NCBI RefSeq assembly: GCF_000708715.2
Contig: NZ_JENB01000005.1
Coordinates: forward strand, 1 to 64,000
Length of the DNA: 64,000 bases
From: Pseudomonas putida W15Oct28
Lineage (GTDB): Bacteria; Pseudomonadota; Gammaproteobacteria; Pseudomonadales; Pseudomonadaceae
Reading direction: 5' to 3'
Shown one piece after another: positions 21,433 to 34,191 of this stretch. The position numbers and the translations under genes were made by a program. Every line of letters starts with the position of its first letter. Position 1 is the first letter of the stretch. Under the pieces are notes generated by a model, which was not told the DNA's origin, searched no databases, and was given only the letters and a program-made list of their open reading frames with translations.

Positions 21433-22461
21433 ATGATCGTTCGTCCTGTACGCAGCAGCGATTTGCCTGCGTTGATCGAATTGGCACGCAGCACCGGCAC
21501 CACCGGGCTGACCACGCTGCCGGCCAACGAAGAACGCCTGGGGCATCGTGTTGGCTGGGCGGAAAAGAGCTTCCGTGGCGAAGCCGAGCGTGGCGACACC
21601 GACTACCTGTTCGTGCTGGAGAACGACGAAGGCCTGGTGGTCGGCATCAGTGCCATCGCCGGAGCCGTCGGCCTGCGCGAACCTTGGTACAACTACCGGG
21701 TCGGCCTGACCGTCAGCGCCTCGCAGGAGCTGAAGATCTATCGCGAAATCCCCACCCTGTTCCTTGCCAACGACCTGACCGGCAACTCCGAGCTGTGCTC
21801 GCTGTTCCTGCGTAGCGACCACCGCTCCGGGCTCAATGGCCGCCTGCTGTCGCGTGCGCGCATGTTGTTCATTGCCGAGTTCCCGGAGCTGTTTGGCAAG
21901 AAGATCATTGCCGAAATGCGCGGCATGTCCGATGAGCAGGGCCGTTCGCCGTTCTGGGAAAGCCTTGGCCGGCATTTCTTCAAGATGGAGTTCAGCCAGG
22001 CGGACTACCTGACCGGTGTTGGCAACAAGTCGTTCATCGCCGAGCTGATGCCCAAGTTCCCGCTGTACACCTGCTTCCTGTCCGAGGCGGCGCGCGACGT
22101 GATCGGCCGCGTGCACGTCGATACCGAGCCGGCGCTGGCCATGCTCAAGCAGGAAGGCTTCAACTACCAGGGCTATGTCGACATCTTCGACGCAGGCCCG
22201 GCCATCGAGTGTGATACCGCCAAGATCCGCGCCGTGCGCGAGAGCCAGACGCTGGTGCTGGCGGTAGGCACGCCGGGCGACGACGCCACCCCTTACATCA
22301 TCCACAACCGCAAGCGCGACGATTGCCGCATCACTGCCGCGCCTGCGCGGCTGGCCGCCGGTACTCTGGTGGTCGACCCGTTGACCGCCAAGCGTCTGCG
22401 CATGGGCGCCGGCGACAACGTGCGTGCCGTGCCGCTGTCGGCCAGCCGGGAGGCCCAGTAA
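21433..22461 (+). CDS. aruG: Arginine/ornithine N-succinyltransferase, beta subunit
   Basis: This 342-residue subunit is homologous to AruF over its full length, sharing NDLTGNSELCSLFLRS and the SFIAELMPKFPLYTCFL region, which shows an old tandem duplication. The ATG at 21433 has AAGGAGATAG upstream. Its stop codon TAA is immediately followed by the ATG of aruD, so the two are translationally coupled. Confidence 0.95.
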   Translation: MIVRPVRSSDLPALIELARSTGTTGLTTLPANEERLGHRVGWAEKSFRGEAERGDTDYLFVLENDEGLVVGISAIAGAVGLREPWYNYRVGLTVSASQELKIYREIPTLFLANDLTGNSELCSLFLRSDHRSGLNGRLLSRARMLFIAEFPELFGKKIIAEMRGMSDEQGRSPFWESLGRHFFKMEFSQADYLTGVGNKSFIAELMPKFPLYTCFLSEAARDVIGRVHVDTEPALAMLKQEGFNYQGYVDIFDAGPAIECDTAKIRAVRESQTLVLAVGTPGDDATPYIIHNRKRDDCRITAAPARLAAGTLVVDPLTAKRLRMGAGDNVRAVPLSASREAQ

Positions 22462-23925
<1,464 letters not shown>

Positions 23926-23948
23926 CAACAGGTCACGGAGCCTAGCCG

Positions 23949-25298
23949 ATGAAATCCTATGAAGTGAATTTTGATGGCCTGGTGGGGCCTACCCACAACT
24001 ATGGCGGCCTGTCTTACGGCAACGTGGCTTCGCAGAGCAACAGCCAGCAGGGTTCCAGCCCGCGTGAAGCCGCGCGCCAAGGCCTGGCGAAAATGAAAGC
24101 GCTGGCCGACATGGGCTTCAAGCAGGGCGTGCTGGCGCCGCAAGAGCGCCCGGATGTAGCGGCGCTGCGCCGCCTGGGCTTTGGCGGCAGCGATGCCGAG
24201 GTGATCCAGCGTGCTGCCAAAGAGGCCATGCCTCTGCTGGTGGCCAGCTGCTCGGCGTCGAGCATGTGGGTGGCCAACGCCGCCACGGTCAGCCCGAGTG
24301 CCGACACCGCGGATGGCCGTGTGCATTTCACCGCCGCCAACCTGAACTGCAAGTACCACCGCAGCATCGAGCACCCGACCACCAGCCGCGTGCTGGGCGC
24401 CATGTTCAGCAACGAGAAACACTTTGCCCACCACGAAGCATTGCCTGCCGTGGCACAGTTCGGTGACGAGGGCGCAGCCAACCACACGCGCTTCTGCCGT
24501 GCCTATGGCGACGCTGGCGTGGAGTTCTTTGTTTATGGCCGCAGTGCCTTTGACAGCCGTTACCCGGCGCCGCAGAAGTACCCGGCCCGGCAAACCCTGG
24601 AGGCCTCGCAGGCCGTGGCCCGGCTGCATGGGCTGAGCGATGGCGGTGTGGTCTACGCTCAACAGAACCCGGCGGTTATCGACCAAGGCGTGTTCCACAA
24701 CGATGTGATTTCGGTGGGCAACGGCGAGGTGCTGTTCTACCACGAGGATGCTTTCCTCGAGACGGACGCGGTGCTTGGCCAGCTGCGAGCTAAACTGGCC
24801 AGCAAGGGTGGCAACTTCCAGGCCATCTGTGTGCCACGGGCGGCGGTGGCAGTAGAGGACGCCGTGCGCTCCTACCTGTTCAACAGCCAGCTGCTCAGCC
24901 GCGATGACGGCTCCATGCTGCTGGTGGTGCCGGAAGAGTGCCGCAACAACGAGCGGGTCTGGGCCTACCTGGGCCAGCTGACCAGCCAGGGTGGCCCGGT
25001 GAAGGAGGTCAAGGTATTCGACCTCAAGCAAAGCATGCAGAACGGCGGTGGCCCGGCTTGCCTGCGTTTGCGCGTGGCGTTGAAGGAATCGGAACTGGCG
25101 GCGGTCAACCAAGGCGTTATCATGAGCGCCCCGCTGTACGACACCCTGGTGCAGTGGGTCGACAAGCATTACCGCGATCGCCTCGGCGAAGCGGACCTGG
25201 CCGACCCGCAACTGCTGGTGGAGTGCCGTACGGCACTGGACGAATTGACCCAGATCCTGAAGTTGGGCTCGGTATACCCGTTCCAACGCCAACCTTGA
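23949..25298 (+). CDS. aruB: N-succinylarginine dihydrolase
   Basis: This 449-residue enzyme of the AstB family, a guanidino-group-modifying fold, hydrolyses succinylarginine to succinylornithine, CO2 and two NH3. The highly conserved N terminus [19 protein letters not shown] and the [17 protein letters not shown] region carry substrate and catalytic residues. It is the second step of the pathway, though encoded fifth. The start has ACGGAG nearby. Confidence 0.95.
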   Translation: MKSYEVNFDGLVGPTHNYGGLSYGNVASQSNSQQGSSPREAARQGLAKMKALADMGFKQGVLAPQERPDVAALRRLGFGGSDAEVIQRAAKEAMPLLVASCSASSMWVANAATVSPSADTADGRVHFTAANLNCKYHRSIEHPTTSRVLGAMFSNEKHFAHHEALPAVAQFGDEGAANHTRFCRAYGDAGVEFFVYGRSAFDSRYPAPQKYPARQTLEASQAVARLHGLSDGGVVYAQQNPAVIDQGVFHNDVISVGNGEVLFYHEDAFLETDAVLGQLRAKLASKGGNFQAICVPRAAVAVEDAVRSYLFNSQLLSRDDGSMLLVVPEECRNNERVWAYLGQLTSQGGPVKEVKVFDLKQSMQNGGGPACLRLRVALKESELAAVNQGVIMSAPLYDTLVQWVDKHYRDRLGEADLADPQLLVECRTALDELTQILKLGSVYPFQRQP

Positions 25299-25312
25299 AG
25301 AGAGACTTTGCA

Positions 25313-25603
25313 ATGACCGACGCCCTGCGCCTGATCCTTGAAGATGAAGACGGCACCCAGCTGGAAACCTCCTGCACCCGCTTTGCCGTGGTTTGGCAAG
25401 GCAAGGAAGTGTGGATTCAGCAAGATGGCCGTGGCCAGCTGCTGATCGGTGTGGACGTTGACGAAGACGACACCGAATACGCCAACCTGTTGCTGCGCCC
25501 TATGGCCACCAACCTGGTCAGCCTGCAGCTGGAAATGGAGCCGGCCGAGGTTGGCGAAGACGACGATCACGTCCATGGCCCCGACTGCGGCCACCATCAC
25601 TAA
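25313..25603 (+). CDS. Conserved hypothetical His-rich protein inside the aru operon
   Basis: This is a 96-residue soluble acidic protein. Its C terminus [14 protein letters not shown] looks like a metal-binding tail. It begins 15 bases after the aruB stop and ends 10 bases before aruE, so it is certainly co-transcribed. I recognise no enzymatic family. P. aeruginosa also carries a hypothetical gene at this position, from memory. Possible roles include supplying zinc to the metalloenzyme AruE that follows, but that is only inference from the tail and the neighbour. Confidence 0.85.
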   Translation: MTDALRLILEDEDGTQLETSCTRFAVVWQGKEVWIQQDGRGQLLIGVDVDEDDTEYANLLLRPMATNLVSLQLEMEPAEVGEDDDHVHGPDCGHHH

Positions 25604-25613
25604 GGAAGTCCCT

Positions 25614-26621
25614 ATGCTCGCCCTTGGCAAATTGCTTGAGCTGACCCTCACCGATCACGAACCGGCCGAGAAGACCCAAGTGACACCCAAGGGCGCGCGT
25701 TTGCGCTGGCTGGGGGAGGGCGCGCTCGAAGTGCGCCCGGCCGAAAACGAAGATTGCGGGCTGGACTTGCTGTTGTCTGCCGGCATCCATGGCAACGAAA
25801 CGGCGCCGATCGAATTGCTCGAACGGCTGCTGCACGGCGTGGCCAACGGCAAGATCAAACCCAAGGCGCGGCTGCTGTTCCTGTTCGGTAACCCAGCGGC
25901 TATCCGCAAGGGTGAGCGTTTCATCGAGCAGGACATCAATCGGCTGTTCAATGGTCGCCATGAGCTTTCCAGTGGTTTCGAGGCCTTGCGTGCCGCCGAG
26001 CTGGAGCAATTCGCCCGGGTGTTCTTCAGCAAGCCGGGGCGCAGCCGCCTGCATTACGACCTGCATACTGCCATCCGCGGTTCGAAGATCGAGCAATTCG
26101 CCTTGTACCCCTATAAAGAAGGGCGCAAGCATTCCCGTCGCGAACTGGCGCGCCTGGCGGCGGCCGGCATGGAGGCGGTGCTGCTGCAGAGCAAATCCTC
26201 CATCACCTTCAGTGCCTTTACCTACGAGCAGCTGGAGGCCGAAGCCTTCACTCTGGAGCTGGGCAAGGCCCGCCCGTTTGGCCAGAACGAGCAGGTCAAC
26301 CTCGATCGGCTGGAGCAGCGCCTGATTCAGATCATCGAAGGCACCGAGCCAGAGGGCGAAGGCTCGCTGGATGGCCTGCAGCTGTTCAGTGTTTCTCGCG
26401 AGATCATCAAGCACAGCGATAGCTTCCACCTGCACCTGCCGGCGGATATCGAGAACTTTTCCGAGCTGAGCAAGGGTTACCTGCTGGCCGAAGACCTGGC
26501 CGAGACGCGCTGGGTGGTCGAGGAGGAGGGGGCGCGCATCATCTTCCCCAACCCCAAGGTCAGGAACGGCTTGCGGGCGGGTATCCTGATCGTGCCGGAT
26601 TCGGGGCAGCGATTAGGCTGA
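25614..26621 (+). CDS. aruE: Succinylglutamate desuccinylase
   Basis: This 335-residue zinc carboxypeptidase-like hydrolase (AstE) releases glutamate and succinate in the last pathway step. The zinc ligands are His59 and Glu62 in GIHGNE and His151 in DLHT, and the catalytic Glu is at about 215 in LELGK. It begins at 25614 after AAGGAAG and closes the operon. A REP pair follows. Confidence 0.95.
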   Translation: MLALGKLLELTLTDHEPAEKTQVTPKGARLRWLGEGALEVRPAENEDCGLDLLLSAGIHGNETAPIELLERLLHGVANGKIKPKARLLFLFGNPAAIRKGERFIEQDINRLFNGRHELSSGFEALRAAELEQFARVFFSKPGRSRLHYDLHTAIRGSKIEQFALYPYKEGRKHSRRELARLAAAGMEAVLLQSKSSITFSAFTYEQLEAEAFTLELGKARPFGQNEQVNLDRLEQRLIQIIEGTEPEGEGSLDGLQLFSVSREIIKHSDSFHLHLPADIENFSELSKGYLLAEDLAETRWVVEEEGARIIFPNPKVRNGLRAGILIVPDSGQRLG

Positions 26622-26639
26622 TGCGCTATGGCTGCTCCT

Positions 26640-26773
26640 GTGGGAGTTGCTTTTGTGGGAGCGGCCTTGTGTCGCGATAGGGTCGCAAAGCGGCCCCGGC
26701 AATATTTGCGGCGAAGCTGCGATTGTTGGGCCGCTGCGCGCCCCATCGCGACACAAGGCCGCTCCCACAGGGA
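26640..26773. repeat. Pair of inverted REP elements (GCGACACAAGG-type)
   Basis: Inverted GTGGGAGCGGCCTTGTGTCG arms flank about 45 bases between aruE and alaS. An extra half arm CTGTGGGAG lies just to the left. Confidence 0.85.
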
Positions 26774-27050
26774 TCTGTACTCGACTTGATCCCCCATGAA
26801 ACTCTTTTAATTCACCGCCTGTTCCATTTTCCCTCCCCATCGGCGGTAATTGGCTTGCCAGTGGCGAAAGACAGGATTTAGCATCCGGTCATGTCATTTT
26901 CGTTTGCATAGCCCGAAAAACCGTCCAAACGATGGTTTCTATCGTATAAACACACTGCATCGAGATTGCAGGACCGATATAATGCGGCCCTTTGCCGTCG
27001 TTTCGTCGACGCGTTTGCCCAACAGGGCCGCCGTTTCCGTGGAAGAACCT
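26774..27050. other. Leader and promoter zone of alaS
   Basis: This stretch contains no gene. A perfect TATAAT at 26978-26983 gives a likely -10 box about 67 bases upstream of the alaS start. The -35 position (CTGCAT, 26955-26960) is weak. Upstream lies an AT-rich patch. Confidence 0.5.
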
Positions 27051-29675
<2,625 letters not shown>

Positions 29676-29683
29676 GATGAAGG

Positions 29684-29706
29684 GGCCGGCGGTCTAGTCG
29701 CCGGCC
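29684..29706 (+). repeat. Hairpin between alaS and lysC
   Basis: GGCCGGCG and CGCCGGCC form an 8-bp stem with a seven-base loop right after the alaS stop. The following bases are not T-rich at once, so termination may be partial and lysC may be read through. Confidence 0.55.
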
Positions 29707-29759
29707 TCTTCATGTTGGATTGTTTTTTGGGGCCCTGTATGGGCTGAGGCACCATTGAA

Positions 29760-30995
29760 ATGGCGTTGATCGTACAGAAATTTGGCGGCACCTCTGTCGG
29801 TTCCATCGAGCGGATCGAGCAGGTAGCCGAAAAGGTCAAGAAACACCGTGAGGCGGGCGACGACCTGGTGGTTGTGCTGTCGGCCATGAGCGGTGAAACC
29901 AATCGCCTGATCGACCTGGCCAAGCAGATCACCGATCAGCCAGTTCCGCGTGAACTGGACGTGATCGTGTCGACCGGTGAGCAGGTCACCATTGCCCTGC
30001 TGACCATGGCCTTGATCAAGCGTGGTGTGCCAGCGGTGTCCTACACCGGCAACCAGGTGCGCATCCTCACCGACAGCTCGCACAACAAGGCGCGCATCCT
30101 GCAGATCGACGACCAGAAGATTCGTGCCGATCTCAAGGAAGGTCGCGTGGTCGTGGTAGCTGGCTTCCAGGGTGTCGACGAGCACGGCAGCATCACCACC
30201 CTGGGCCGTGGCGGCTCCGACACCACTGGCGTGGCCCTGGCGGCGGCGCTAAAGGCTGACGAGTGCCAGATCTACACCGACGTCGATGGCGTCTACACCA
30301 CCGACCCGCGCGTTGTGCCACAGGCCCGTCGCCTGGAGAAGATCACCTTCGAAGAGATGCTGGAAATGGCCAGCCTCGGTTCCAAGGTGCTGCAGATCCG
30401 TTCGGTGGAGTTCGCCGGCAAGTACAACGTTCCGCTGCGCGTGCTGCACAGCTTCAAGGAGGGTCCGGGTACCCTCATTACCATTGATGAAGAGGAATCC
30501 ATGGAACAGCCGATCATTTCCGGTATCGCCTTCAACCGTGATGAAGCCAAGCTGACCATCCGCGGCGTGCCGGACACCCCGGGCGTGGCCTTCAAGATCC
30601 TCGGCCCGATCAGCGCTTCGAACATCGAAGTCGACATGATCGTGCAGAACGTTGCCCACGATAACACCACCGACTTCACCTTCACCGTACACCGCAACGA
30701 GTACGAGAGCGCGAAGGGCGTGCTGGAAAACACGGCCCGCGAAATCGGTGCCCGTGAAGTGATTGGCGACACCAAGATCGCCAAGGTCTCGATCGTTGGC
30801 GTCGGCATGCGTTCGCACGCCGGTGTTGCCAGCCGCATGTTCGAAGCCCTGGCCAAGGAGAGCATCAACATCCAGATGATCTCCACCTCCGAGATCAAGG
30901 TTTCGGTCGTGATCGAAGAGAAGTACCTGGAGCTGGCCGTGCGCGCGCTGCACACCGCGTTCGAGCTCGACGCACCTGTCCGACAGGGCGAGTAA
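29760..30995 (+). CDS. lysC: Aspartate kinase
   Basis: This 411-residue enzyme phosphorylates aspartate, the entry step to lysine, threonine, methionine and diaminopimelate. The kinase domain is at about 1-240 with KFGGTSVGS at 7-15 and the AALKADECQIYTDVDGVYTTDPR segment. Two ACT domains at about 265-411 mediate feedback by lysine and threonine. The class and length suggest an alpha2beta2 enzyme with an in-frame beta chain, listed separately. Three hairpins follow before csrA. Confidence 0.95.
   Translation: MALIVQKFGGTSVGSIERIEQVAEKVKKHREAGDDLVVVLSAMSGETNRLIDLAKQITDQPVPRELDVIVSTGEQVTIALLTMALIKRGVPAVSYTGNQVRILTDSSHNKARILQIDDQKIRADLKEGRVVVVAGFQGVDEHGSITTLGRGGSDTTGVALAAALKADECQIYTDVDGVYTTDPRVVPQARRLEKITFEEMLEMASLGSKVLQIRSVEFAGKYNVPLRVLHSFKEGPGTLITIDEEESMEQPIISGIAFNRDEAKLTIRGVPDTPGVAFKILGPISASNIEVDMIVQNVAHDNTTDFTFTVHRNEYESAKGVLENTAREIGAREVIGDTKIAKVSIVGVGMRSHAGVASRMFEALAKESINIQMISTSEIKVSVVIEEKYLELAVRALHTAFELDAPVRQGE
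30501..30995 (+). CDS. lysC: Probable in-frame internal start for the aspartate kinase beta (ACT-domain) chain
   Basis: An ATG at codon 248 of lysC is preceded by AGAGGAATCC, a good ribosome site for its position inside a gene. Initiation here would give a 164-residue chain containing only the two ACT domains. The same in-frame overlap makes the beta subunit in Bacillus, Corynebacterium and other alpha2beta2 aspartokinases. The domain boundary and ribosome site support it, but expression is not proven. Confidence 0.6.
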   Translation: MEQPIISGIAFNRDEAKLTIRGVPDTPGVAFKILGPISASNIEVDMIVQNVAHDNTTDFTFTVHRNEYESAKGVLENTAREIGAREVIGDTKIAKVSIVGVGMRSHAGVASRMFEALAKESINIQMISTSEIKVSVVIEEKYLELAVRALHTAFELDAPVRQGE

Positions 30996-31009
30996 GGCGC
31001 TGCCAGGAA

Positions 31010-31114
31010 GGGCGCGGCTTGCCGCGCCCTTCGCGTTTCTGCTCGCCACGCAGGGGCTGTCCTGCCCTGTGTGGCGAGTAACCGGGGCCTGGTCGTCGTC
31101 CACGACCAGGCCCT
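31010..31114 (+). repeat. Three consecutive strong hairpins between lysC and csrA
   Basis: Stem one is GGGCGCGGC/GCCGCGCCC (31010-31029). Stem two is CTCGCCAC with CAGGG against CCCTG and GTGGCGAG (31042-31078). Stem three is GGGCCTGGTCGT/ACGACCAGGCCC (31085-31113). None has a long T tract. Together they may protect or process the RNA or end most lysC transcripts before csrA. Confidence 0.65.
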
Positions 31115-31161
31115 GATACCAAAGACTGTTACCCCTGAATGTTTTGCGTAAGGAGAAAGCT

Positions 31162-31350
31162 ATGTTGATTCTGACTCGTCGGTGCGCCGAGAGCCTGATC
31201 ATTGGAGACGGCGAGATCACCGTGACGGTGCTTGGCGTCAAAGGCAACCAGGTGCGTATTGGCGTCAGCGCCCCGAAAGAAGTGGCTGTTCACCGCGAGG
31301 AAATCTACCTGCGGATCAAGAAGGAGAAGGACGAAGAGCCAAGCCTTTAA
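31162..31350 (+). CDS. csrA: Carbon storage regulator CsrA/RsmA
   Basis: This 62-residue homodimeric RNA-binding protein represses translation by covering GGA motifs at ribosome sites. The sequence [16 protein letters not shown] and the C-terminal RNA-contact segment [12 protein letters not shown] with Arg44 are typical. The start follows AAGGAGAAAGCT. The position after lysC and before tRNA-Ser is conserved in pseudomonads, which makes it the classic rsmA locus. Confidence 0.97.
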   Translation: MLILTRRCAESLIIGDGEITVTVLGVKGNQVRIGVSAPKEVAVHREEIYLRIKKEKDEEPSL

Positions 31351-31379
31351 TTCTTTTGAAGTTTTTTTCAAAAAAAGGG

Positions 31380-31408
31380 TTGCAAAGGTGAAAGAGGTTC
31401 TTTAATAT
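31380..31408 (+). promoter_or_regulatory. Sigma-70 promoter of tRNA-Ser
   Basis: TTGCAA (31380-31385) and TAATAT (31403-31408) are spaced by 17 bases. Transcription would begin about eight bases before the tRNA. Confidence 0.6.
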
Positions 31409-31422
31409 TCGCCTCGTGTTGC

Positions 31423-31513
31423 GGTGAGGTGGCCGAGTGGCCGAAGGCGCTCCCCTGCTAAGGGAGTATACCTCATAAGGGTATCGGGGGTTCGAATCCC
31501 CCCTTCACCGCCA
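31423..31513 (+). tRNA. tRNA-Ser (anticodon GCT)
   Basis: This 91-base gene includes an encoded CCA end. The anticodon stem-loop is CTCCC-CTGCTAA-GGGAG, giving GCT, which reads AGC and AGU. The long variable arm TATACCTCATAAGGGTATC is diagnostic of type II serine tRNAs. Acceptor strands GGTGAGG and CTTCACC pair with a G-T wobble. Confidence 0.97.
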
Positions 31514-31577
31514 TTATTTGCGTAGGGCGCTGTAAACGGTAAGAACGCTAAGTAGTTGATGTTAAACGAAAACGTTC

Positions 31578-31605
31578 TTGCAAAAATGTTTCAGCGACCT
31601 ATAAT
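31578..31605 (+). promoter_or_regulatory. Sigma-70 promoter of the tRNA-Arg cluster
   Basis: TTGCAA (31578-31583) and a perfect TATAAT (31600-31605) are separated by 16 bases. A GC-rich GCGCGG discriminator follows, typical of stringently controlled stable RNA promoters. The first tRNA-Arg begins 15 bases later. Confidence 0.8.
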
Positions 31606-31619
31606 GCGCGGCAAGACAC

Positions 31620-31696
31620 GGACTCATAGCTCAGCTGGATAGAGTACTCGGCTACGAACCGAGCGGTCGCAGGTTCGAATCCTGCTGAGTCCGCCA
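31620..31696 (+). tRNA. tRNA-Arg (anticodon ACG), copy 1
   Basis: This 77-base gene includes CCA. The anticodon loop CTACGAA gives ACG, with A34 expected to be edited to inosine so that it reads CGU, CGC and CGA. GGACTCA pairs with TGAGTCC in the acceptor stem. Confidence 0.98.
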
Positions 31697-31767
31697 CTTT
31701 TGAAGTGGCTTTGTTTGCAAGGCTGCTTCAATCAACCAGTGGTAACTGGTCTAAAACTACCAATCGC

Positions 31768-31844
31768 GGACTCATAGCTCAGCTGGATAGAGTACTCGGC
31801 TACGAACCGAGCGGTCGCAGGTTCGAATCCTGCTGAGTCCGCCA
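31768..31844 (+). tRNA. tRNA-Arg (anticodon ACG), copy 2
   Basis: Identical in sequence to copy 1 and separated from it by a 71-base spacer. The cluster is read from one promoter. Confidence 0.98.
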
Positions 31845-31917
31845 CTTTCTTGAAGTGGCTCTGCTTGCACAGCTGCTTCAGTCAACCAGCGGTAACTGGT
31901 CTAAAACTGCCAATCGC

Positions 31918-31994
31918 GGACTCATAGCTCAGCTGGATAGAGTACTCGGCTACGAACCGAGCGGTCGCAGGTTCGAATCCTGCTGAGTCCGCCA
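31918..31994 (+). tRNA. tRNA-Arg (anticodon ACG), copy 3
   Basis: Identical to copy 1. The preceding spacer of 73 bases is nearly the same as the first spacer, indicating tandem duplication of a unit of about 148 bases. Confidence 0.98.
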
Positions 31995-32066
31995 CTTTTT
32001 GAAGTGGCTCTGCTTGCAAAGCTACTTCAGTCAACCAGTGGTAACCTGGTCTAAAACTACCACCAC

Positions 32067-32143
32067 GGACTCATAGCTCAGCTGGATAGAGTACTCGGCT
32101 ACGAACCGAGCGGTCGCAGGTTCGAATCCTGCTGAGTCCGCCA
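32067..32143 (+). tRNA. tRNA-Arg (anticodon ACG), copy 4
   Basis: Identical to copy 1. The last of the array, followed nine bases later by the terminator. Confidence 0.98.
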
Positions 32144-32155
32144 TACCCCATCAAG

Positions 32156-32185
32156 AAGCCCGCTCAATTGAGCGGGCTTTTTGTT
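32156..32185 (+). terminator. Rho-independent terminator of the tRNA-Arg cluster
   Basis: AAGCCCGCTC, an AATT loop and GAGCGGGCTT followed by TTTGTTTTC form a canonical terminator just after the fourth tRNA. Confidence 0.92.
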
Positions 32186-32573
32186 TTCTTGCGCCACAGA
32201 ATTGTTGGCCATGTCGATCTAAGCTCTTCTGTAATGATTGTGGTGTAGCTTGGGGCCGCTTTGCGGGCCATCGCGACACAAGGCCGCGCCCACTACACAT
32301 CCCGAAATTCAATGTGCTTTCCCATCCACAACAACCGTCGCACTGATAGCTTCGAGCGTTGTCCTAGCTTTATCACGCAAACGATTGTTCTGGCCAAAAA
32401 TTTAAGCGATCTGACAGCTTGAGCAGTGTATGATTGCGCCCGTCAGCCCCGCCGGGGCTTGTGGAAAACCACCATGGACTTACCCAGTAGTTACTCGCTA
32501 ACAAGATTCATACAGAAAGATCTAACCGATTGATTCTTCCGGCGTGCTCCGCTGCTGGGAGTGGAGTTCGCCT
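32186..32573. other. Intergenic region upstream of mgtE with a single REP
   Basis: It holds one isolated REP arm (32252-32294), a possible -10 box TATGAT at 32429-32434 and a GC hairpin GCCCCGCCGGGGC at about 32446-32458 in the likely mgtE leader. I saw no match to the Mg2+-sensing M-box riboswitch fold and no gene. Confidence 0.45.
32252..32294. repeat. Single REP element (GCGACACAAGG-type)
   Basis: A lone CGCGACACAAGGCCGCGCCC arm without an inverted partner, with one G in place of T in the usual GCCGCTCC. Confidence 0.75.
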
Positions 32574-34016
32574 ATGACTGAAGTAGAAGTAAAAAAAGCG
32601 CAAGAAAGCCTGCAGGATCGCCTGGCCCAGGTGGTCGAACTGCTGCAACGCCAGCGTGTGGTCGAAGACCTGACGCACCGCCAGGAAGGCGCGCATAACG
32701 ACCTGGTCGAAAACCTGGTCCACCGCCAGAATCTCGTCGAGCTGCAACGCAAGCTCGATGATCTGCACCCCGCCGACATCGCCTATATCCTCGAAGCCTT
32801 GCCCCTGGAAGACCGCCTGACGGTCTGGCAGTTGGTGCGCTCGGATCGCGATGGCGACATCCTGCTGGAAGTTTCCGACTCGGTTCGTCAATCGTTGATC
32901 GCCGACATGGACGATCACGAGCTGCTGGCCGCCGCCAAGGAAATGGACGCCGACGAGCTGGCCGACCTGGCCCCCGAGCTGCCGCGCGACGTTGTTCACG
33001 AGCTGATGGAAACCCTCGATGGCCAGCAACGCGAGCGCGTGCGCTCGGCGCTGAGCTACGACGAGGAGCAGGTCGGTGCGCTGATGGACTTCGAGATGGT
33101 CACCATCCGCGAAGACGTCAGCCTGGAAGTGGTGCTGCGCTACCTGCGCCGCCTGAAAGAGCTGCCCAACCACACCGACAAACTGTTCGTGGTCGATTAC
33201 GACGGCATCCTCAAGGGCGTGTTGCCGATCAAGCGCTTGTTGGTCAACGACCCGGAGAAGAAGGTAGCGGAGGTCATGGCGACCGATCCGGTGTCCTTCC
33301 AGCCCGAGGAAGATGCCTATGATGCGGCGCAGGCTTTCGAGCGTTATGACCTGGTATCGGCACCTGTAGTAGACAAGGGCGGGCGCCTGATCGGCCGTTT
33401 GACCATTGACGAAATGGTCGACCTGATCCGTGAGGAGAGCGAGAGCGAAGTCCTCAACATGGCGGGTCTGCGTGAAGAGGAAGATATCTTTGCCTCGGTC
33501 TGGCGCTCGTTGCGCAACCGTTGGGCATGGCTGGCGATCAATCTGATTACTGCTTTTGTCGCTTCGCGCGTGATCGGGCTGTTCGAAGGCTCGATCGAAA
33601 AGCTGGTGGCGTTGGCTGCGTTGATGCCGATCGTTGCGGGTATTGGTGGCAACTCGGGTAACCAGACCATCACCATGATCGTCCGCGCCATGGCGCTGGA
33701 CCAGGTGTCGCCGGGCAACACCAGTCGCCTGATGCGCAAGGAACTCGCGGTGTCGCTGATCAACGGCCTGGTATGGGGCGGAGTGATTGGTGCGGTGGCT
33801 TTCTGGCTGTATGGCAGTTGGTCACTGGGTGTGGTGATGACCGCAGCCATGACCTTGAACCTGTTGCTGGCGGCGCTGATGGGCGTGCTCATCCCGATGA
33901 CATTGGCCCGCCTGGGCCGCGACCCGGCGATGGGGGCGAGTGTGATGATCACCGCCGTGACCGACAGTGGCGGCTTCTTCATCTTCCTTGGCCTGGCGAC
34001 GGTGTTCCTGCTGTAA
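32574..34016 (+). CDS. mgtE: Magnesium transporter MgtE
   Basis: This 480-residue inner-membrane Mg2+ channel has an N-terminal superhelical MgtE-N domain (about 30-130), two CBS domains that sense cytoplasmic Mg2+ (about 135-260) and five C-terminal transmembrane helices. The pore motif GIGGNSGNQ is near 358-366, and the conserved ion-site aspartate is in the final ITAVTDSGG segment. The ATG at 32574 follows GGGAGTGGAG. It ends before a REP pair and a shared terminator with amrZ. Confidence 0.94.
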   Translation: MTEVEVKKAQESLQDRLAQVVELLQRQRVVEDLTHRQEGAHNDLVENLVHRQNLVELQRKLDDLHPADIAYILEALPLEDRLTVWQLVRSDRDGDILLEVSDSVRQSLIADMDDHELLAAAKEMDADELADLAPELPRDVVHELMETLDGQQRERVRSALSYDEEQVGALMDFEMVTIREDVSLEVVLRYLRRLKELPNHTDKLFVVDYDGILKGVLPIKRLLVNDPEKKVAEVMATDPVSFQPEEDAYDAAQAFERYDLVSAPVVDKGGRLIGRLTIDEMVDLIREESESEVLNMAGLREEEDIFASVWRSLRNRWAWLAINLITAFVASRVIGLFEGSIEKLVALAALMPIVAGIGGNSGNQTITMIVRAMALDQVSPGNTSRLMRKELAVSLINGLVWGGVIGAVAFWLYGSWSLGVVMTAAMTLNLLLAALMGVLIPMTLARLGRDPAMGASVMITAVTDSGGFFIFLGLATVFLL

Positions 34017-34039
34017 ACCCTTTTTCTTGCAGTTGCGCG

Positions 34040-34172
34040 GCCCTGTGGGAGCGGCCTTGTGTCGCGAAAGGGCTGCGAAGCAGCCCCGGGGCATCAGCAG
34101 CAATGCACAGATTTCTGGGGCTGCTTCGCAGCCCTTTCGCGACACAAGGCCGCTCCCACAGGGGCCGCAACG
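34040..34172. repeat. Pair of inverted REP elements (GCGACACAAGG-type)
   Basis: Inverted GTGGGAGCGGCCTTGTGTCG arms, each extended by an AAAGGGCTGCGAAGCAGCCC hairpin, flank about 25 bases between convergent mgtE and amrZ. Confidence 0.88.
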
Positions 34173-34191
34173 CGGCCAGTCAGCCGCCCAC

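Larger units (their letters stand above)
31697..32066 (+). repeat. Three near-identical spacers of the tRNA-Arg tandem array
   Basis: The spacers at 31697-31767, 31845-31917 and 31995-32066 share GAAGTGGCT, GCTTCA and CAACCAG-GGTAAC-TGGTC segments. Each contains the small hairpin CCAGTGGTAACTGG or a one-base variant. They mark recent unit duplication and may carry RNase processing signals. Confidence 0.8.

Noticed and set aside
31620..32143. CRISPR-like repeat array
   Set aside because: The repeats are complete tRNA-Arg genes with spacers that are themselves nearly identical, not unique spacers.
32186..32573. Magnesium riboswitch upstream of mgtE
   Set aside because: I found only a REP arm and a small GC hairpin, and no M-box-like arrangement of long helices.
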